DNA of 8,092 nucleotides from Thermoplasmatota archaeon. Its GTDB lineage: Archaea; Thermoplasmatota; Thermoplasmata; RBG-16-68-12; JAGMCJ01. The stretch is from positions 1-8,092 of the forward strand of contig JAJISH010000427.1 in the NCBI GenBank assembly GCA_022848825.1. The letters run 5' to 3'. Position 1 is the first letter of the stretch, and each line of letters opens with the position of its first letter. The notes below the pieces were generated by a model. It saw only the letters and a list, made by a program, of their open reading frames with translations, was not told the origin of the DNA and made no database searches. Shown piece by piece: positions 5,917-8,092 of this stretch. The position numbers and the translations under genes were made by a program.

Positions 5917-6361
5917 CTCGAGGGAGTACCCGCCCCGCCCCATCCTCTCCGTGGGAGCCATCGTGGTTCGGGACGGCGAGGTCCTCATCGTCAAGCGGGG
6001 CGTGGAACCCGGGAAGGGCAAGTGGAGCGTGCCAGGTGGAGCGGTCGAGTTGGGAGAGACAGTGGAGGACGCGGTTGTGCGGGAGACCTTCGAGGAGTCC
6101 GGGCTCAGGATCGAGCCACAGAGACTCGTTGACTACTACGACTATGTGGGGAGGGATTCCGACGATGGGATTAGGTTCCACTATGTCATCGTGTACTGGC
6201 TGTGCAGACACGTTGGCGGTAAGGCGAGACCTTCCTCCGACGTGACCGACACTAGATGGATCCGCTTCGTGGAGCTCGGGGATTTCGACGTCACAAAGGG
6301 CACCCTGAAGATGCTCCGAAAGGTCGAGAGGGAGCTGAGCGGGGGCGACCATGAAGATTAG
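5903..6361 (+). CDS. Nudix hydrolase (MutT/ADP-ribose pyrophosphatase type)
   Basis: A 152-residue single-domain Nudix protein. The Nudix box is perfect: G46-x5-E52-x7-R60-E61-x2-E64-E65-x-G67-L68, giving the metal-binding glutamates needed to hydrolyse nucleoside diphosphate-X compounds. Before it lies VGAIVVRDGEVLIVKRG and the GKGKWSVPGG strand-turn. The substrate cannot be read from the box; oxidised nucleotides, ADP-ribose or a related sugar nucleotide are all possible. The start is TTG at 5903 with GGAGGA ahead (three-base gap), inside the end of nre: the last nre codons double as its ribosome site. The end overlaps the radical SAM gene by 11 bases. Cytoplasmic. The context with nre suggests nucleotide-pool cleansing or repair, but that is inference. 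Confidence 0.92.
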   Translation: MPQASSREYPPRPILSVGAIVVRDGEVLIVKRGVEPGKGKWSVPGGAVELGETVEDAVVRETFEESGLRIEPQRLVDYYDYVGRDSDDGIRFHYVIVYWLCRHVGGKARPSSDVTDTRWIRFVELGDFDVTKGTLKMLRKVERELSGGDHED

Positions 6362-7139
6362 AGAGGTCAAGTGCAAATCCGCCCTATCACGCTCCCGTCT
6401 TCCTGGACTGGTCTACGCGCTCAACCCGTACAGGGGCTGCTCTCACGGGTGCAAGTATTGCTACGCGAGCGCGGTTCTGCGGGAGACGCGCCCTTGGGGC
6501 GAGTTCGTCGACGTCAAGAGGAATGCTCCGACGATGCTCGCGAAGGAGCTCAGGACCAAGGAGAAGGGCATCGTTGGGATCGGGACCGTGACGGATGCGT
6601 ATCAGCCGCTGGAGGAGAGATTCGAGATCACGAGGATGTGCCTGGAGCAGCTGCTGCGCCACGGGTTCCCGGTGAACATACAGACGAAGTCGTCCCTGGT
6701 CCTGAGGGACACGGATCTGCTCTGCGAGTTCGAGGAAGTGGAAGTGGGATTCACGCTGACGACACTTGACGAGAAATGGAGAAGAGCGTTCGAACCCGGA
6801 GCCTCGCCATCCAAGGACAGGCTGGTGGCGATGAGGGACCTCTCTTCACGGGGGATAAGGACCTGGGCCTTCATCGGACCCATACTTCCTCGGGTGACGG
6901 AGAGGGACATAGAGGGGCTCCTAGACGGCATAGCGGATGCGGGCGCGTCCGAGGTACTGGTCGACAAGCTGAACATGAAGAGAGACACCTGGGCGAAGCT
7001 CAGACCGGTCCTTGAGGAGCACGGGATGGAGGGGGACTGGCGGAACCTCGTCCGCGACAAGACGTATTTCGAGAACATCGTGGACCGGATATTCGGCTCC
7101 TGCGAAACGAAAGGGATTAATTGCCTGAGTGCCTTCTGA
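6351..7139 (+). CDS. SPL-like radical SAM protein (COG1533 type)
   Basis: A 262-residue protein carrying the radical SAM signature C30SHGC34KYC37, which binds a [4Fe-4S] cluster and cleaves S-adenosylmethionine. The surrounding YALNPYRGCSHGCKYCYA is characteristic of the group related to spore photoproduct lyase (SplB-like, COG1533). Further family blocks are VGIGTVTDAYQPLEERFEITR (76-96), IQTKSSLVLRDTDLL (109-123) and VGFTLTTLDEKWRRAFEPGASP (132-153). Most archaeal members of this group have no proven substrate, and true thymine-dimer lyase activity should not be assumed. The ATG at 6351 has GGGGGC ahead and overlaps the Nudix gene by 11 bases; its own stop overlaps the next ATG in TGATG. 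The C-terminal half is short compared with bacterial SplB (inference from memory). Confidence 0.9.
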   Translation: MKIREVKCKSALSRSRLPGLVYALNPYRGCSHGCKYCYASAVLRETRPWGEFVDVKRNAPTMLAKELRTKEKGIVGIGTVTDAYQPLEERFEITRMCLEQLLRHGFPVNIQTKSSLVLRDTDLLCEFEEVEVGFTLTTLDEKWRRAFEPGASPSKDRLVAMRDLSSRGIRTWAFIGPILPRVTERDIEGLLDGIADAGASEVLVDKLNMKRDTWAKLRPVLEEHGMEGDWRNLVRDKTYFENIVDRIFGSCETKGINCLSAF

Positions 7140-7669
7140 TGCGCGTGGAAATCAAGACCGTACACATCGTGATAGTGATCGCGGCCGTTATTTTTGCCGC
7201 CGGAGCGTGGGTATGGGCGTTCTACGAGCTGCCCGAGCCGGAAGTGTGTGAGGGCTCGATATCAGGAACCTACTTGGGTTCCTTTTACGTCAACGAGGCA
7301 GGCAGCCCGAAAGGAGACTCCAACTACACCACAACGTACATTGCGAACTTGACGACAATGAACGGTGTTGGTGCCCTCTTCCTCGTGTATGTCTCAGGCG
7401 ATGGCGACCAGCTCGCGAAGCTCATGTTCAACGTGAGCGGTTGCTGCGCCGTCGAAGAGGATGCTATCAAGCTCACACTCGAGGGGAACGATATCACCTT
7501 GGATTGGATCGCGGAGGACCTTGTGTGGGAAGGGAACTACAGCAATCACTTCATTGCCTCCTGGGGGCCAGAGGCCGATCCAGAGGAGGATCGCGGCTCG
7601 ATCCTCGCCCTCCACTTCCCGGGATTGGCTGAGGACTACTACGTGGAGCTCAGGCTCGAACCCCCGTAA
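7139..7669 (+). CDS. Membrane-anchored extracytoplasmic protein of unknown function
   Basis: A 176-residue protein with one N-terminal hydrophobic helix (residues 9-28, VHIVIVIAAVIFAAGAWVWA). A few basic residues precede it and a long polar domain follows, so it should be anchored with the C-terminal domain outside the cell. That domain is beta-rich, low in charge repeats, and has four N-glycosylation sequons (Asn62-Tyr-Thr, Asn70-Leu-Thr, Asn98-Val-Ser, Asn133-Tyr-Ser), and Cys37, Cys102 and Cys103. I do not recognise the family. No lipobox is visible. The ATG at 7139 is favoured: it overlaps the radical SAM stop as TGATG, typical of translational coupling. An in-frame TTG six codons earlier lacks support. 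Why a surface protein should follow repair-type genes is unclear. Confidence 0.75.
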   Translation: MRVEIKTVHIVIVIAAVIFAAGAWVWAFYELPEPEVCEGSISGTYLGSFYVNEAGSPKGDSNYTTTYIANLTTMNGVGALFLVYVSGDGDQLAKLMFNVSGCCAVEEDAIKLTLEGNDITLDWIAEDLVWEGNYSNHFIASWGPEADPEEDRGSILALHFPGLAEDYYVELRLEPP

Positions 7670-7682
7670 CGGATGGGGAGCC

Positions 7683-8092
7683 ATGGTCGAGAGGTTGAGG
7701 TTCAGACCCAAGGCAAGGGGCATCCTTTGCGCCCGCCCGCTCTGGAACGCGCTGCCGATCCATCGCGTGTTCTATACGCCCTCGAGCGAGCGCGACGTCT
7801 TCGTCGATCGAATGGACGACACCGGGGCGTTGATGACGGTGGGTCGGCTTTCGCCCCGCATCGTGTCCATGGCCGGAGGAGACGACGAGGCTCTTCAGGC
7901 GCTGCTGGACAGCCTCGAGGGCGGGAATGAGTACAGGTTTCATGCGCTCAGCACACGAACCGCCGACCTGGTCCGACAGAGCTTCGACATCCAGAGCGAC
8001 AACCCTTCCTGGTTCTACACGCTCGAAAGGAAGGACTTCGTTGGTGACATCGGACACGAGATATCCCCGCTTGTACCACAGGACGCCGAGAC
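7683..8092 (+). CDS. Probable GNAT-type protein, N-terminal part (runs off the window)
   Basis: An open frame of 136 codons plus two bases continues past the window end without a stop. It starts MVERLRFRPKARG and contains LWNALPIHRVFYTPSSERDVFVDR, LMTVGRLSPRIVSMAGGDDEAL and WFYTLERKDFVGDIGHEI. The last visible residues, SPLVPQDAET, resemble the opening strand and helix of a GNAT acetyltransferase (typically ...RPLTPEDAE...), so the first 125 residues would be an N-terminal extension and the catalytic domain would lie outside. That is an inference from a short match. The ATG at 7683 lies 13 bases after the previous stop, with GGGGAG close ahead. Codon use matches its neighbours. Being a gene is likely; the family call is weak. 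Confidence 0.6.
   Translation, partial: MVERLRFRPKARGILCARPLWNALPIHRVFYTPSSERDVFVDRMDDTGALMTVGRLSPRIVSMAGGDDEALQALLDSLEGGNEYRFHALSTRTADLVRQSFDIQSDNPSWFYTLERKDFVGDIGHEISPLVPQDAE

Noticed and set aside
5837..6376. 179-codon minus-strand frame across the nre/Nudix junction
   Set aside because: It crosses two well-supported plus-strand genes and has no recognisable domain.
6351..7139. Calling the radical SAM gene a true spore photoproduct lyase (splB)
   Set aside because: Only the broad SPL-like group is supported; archaea make no spores and the substrate cannot be inferred from these motifs.
7650..8057. 135-codon minus-strand frame at the right edge
   Set aside because: The plus strand there carries an open frame continuous to the window end, correctly placed after the previous gene with protein-like composition.
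1..8092. CRISPR arrays, insertion sequences, tRNA or rRNA genes
   Set aside because: No repeat-spacer pattern, transposase motif, tRNA cloverleaf signature or rRNA-like stretch was seen on either strand.

Overview
The window is archaeal chromosomal DNA. The evidence is a set of archaeal informational genes: Alba chromatin protein, Pus10 tRNA pseudouridine synthase, ribosomal protein eL21 (L21e), RNA polymerase subunit Rpo4/RpoF, a DUF655 protein, Sec61-beta of the translocon, and an Nre-family DNA repair protein. TATA-like boxes also sit at archaeal spacing before several starts. The DNA is GC-rich, with AGG/AGA arginine codons common and tight Shine-Dalgarno-led operons. My best guess is a euryarchaeal, possibly Thermoplasmatota-like, lineage; the exact lineage cannot be fixed from the sequence alone. 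No mobile element, CRISPR array, tRNA or rRNA gene was found.

Left third, minus strand (1-1073): reading leftward, a 53-residue Sec61-beta gene (912-1073) with a TATA box placed for a leaderless or nearly leaderless transcript, then a Tyr/Trp-rich 92-residue protein of unknown function (534-812) followed by a T-rich terminator-like tract, then the N-terminal 100 residues of a thiamine-diphosphate enzyme of the acetolactate synthase/pyruvate oxidase family (1-302, cut by the window edge) with its own TATA box.

Middle, plus strand (1253-4568): alba stands alone, divergent from the Sec61-beta gene across about 180 bases that hold both promoters. Then comes a five-gene run with gaps of 1-10 bases: pus10, rpl21e, rpoF, a DUF655 helix-hairpin-helix protein, and a cysteine-rich DUF3795 protein. 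The rpl21e-rpoF-DUF655 order is a classic archaeal cluster that is usually followed by ksgA; here a DUF3795 gene occupies that place.

Right part, plus strand (4639-8092): a second run begins with its own TATA-like element and strong Shine-Dalgarno. It encodes an Nre DNA repair protein with a near-consensus C-terminal PCNA-binding motif, a canonical Nudix hydrolase, an SPL-like radical SAM protein, a single-pass membrane-anchored protein with four N-glycosylation sequons, and the start of a probable GNAT-type protein that runs off the end. The first four genes overlap one another by 14, 11 and 1 bases. This strongly suggests co-translation and a possible genome-maintenance or nucleotide-sanitising module. 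That block is the most interesting part of the window; a wholly new system is not demonstrated.
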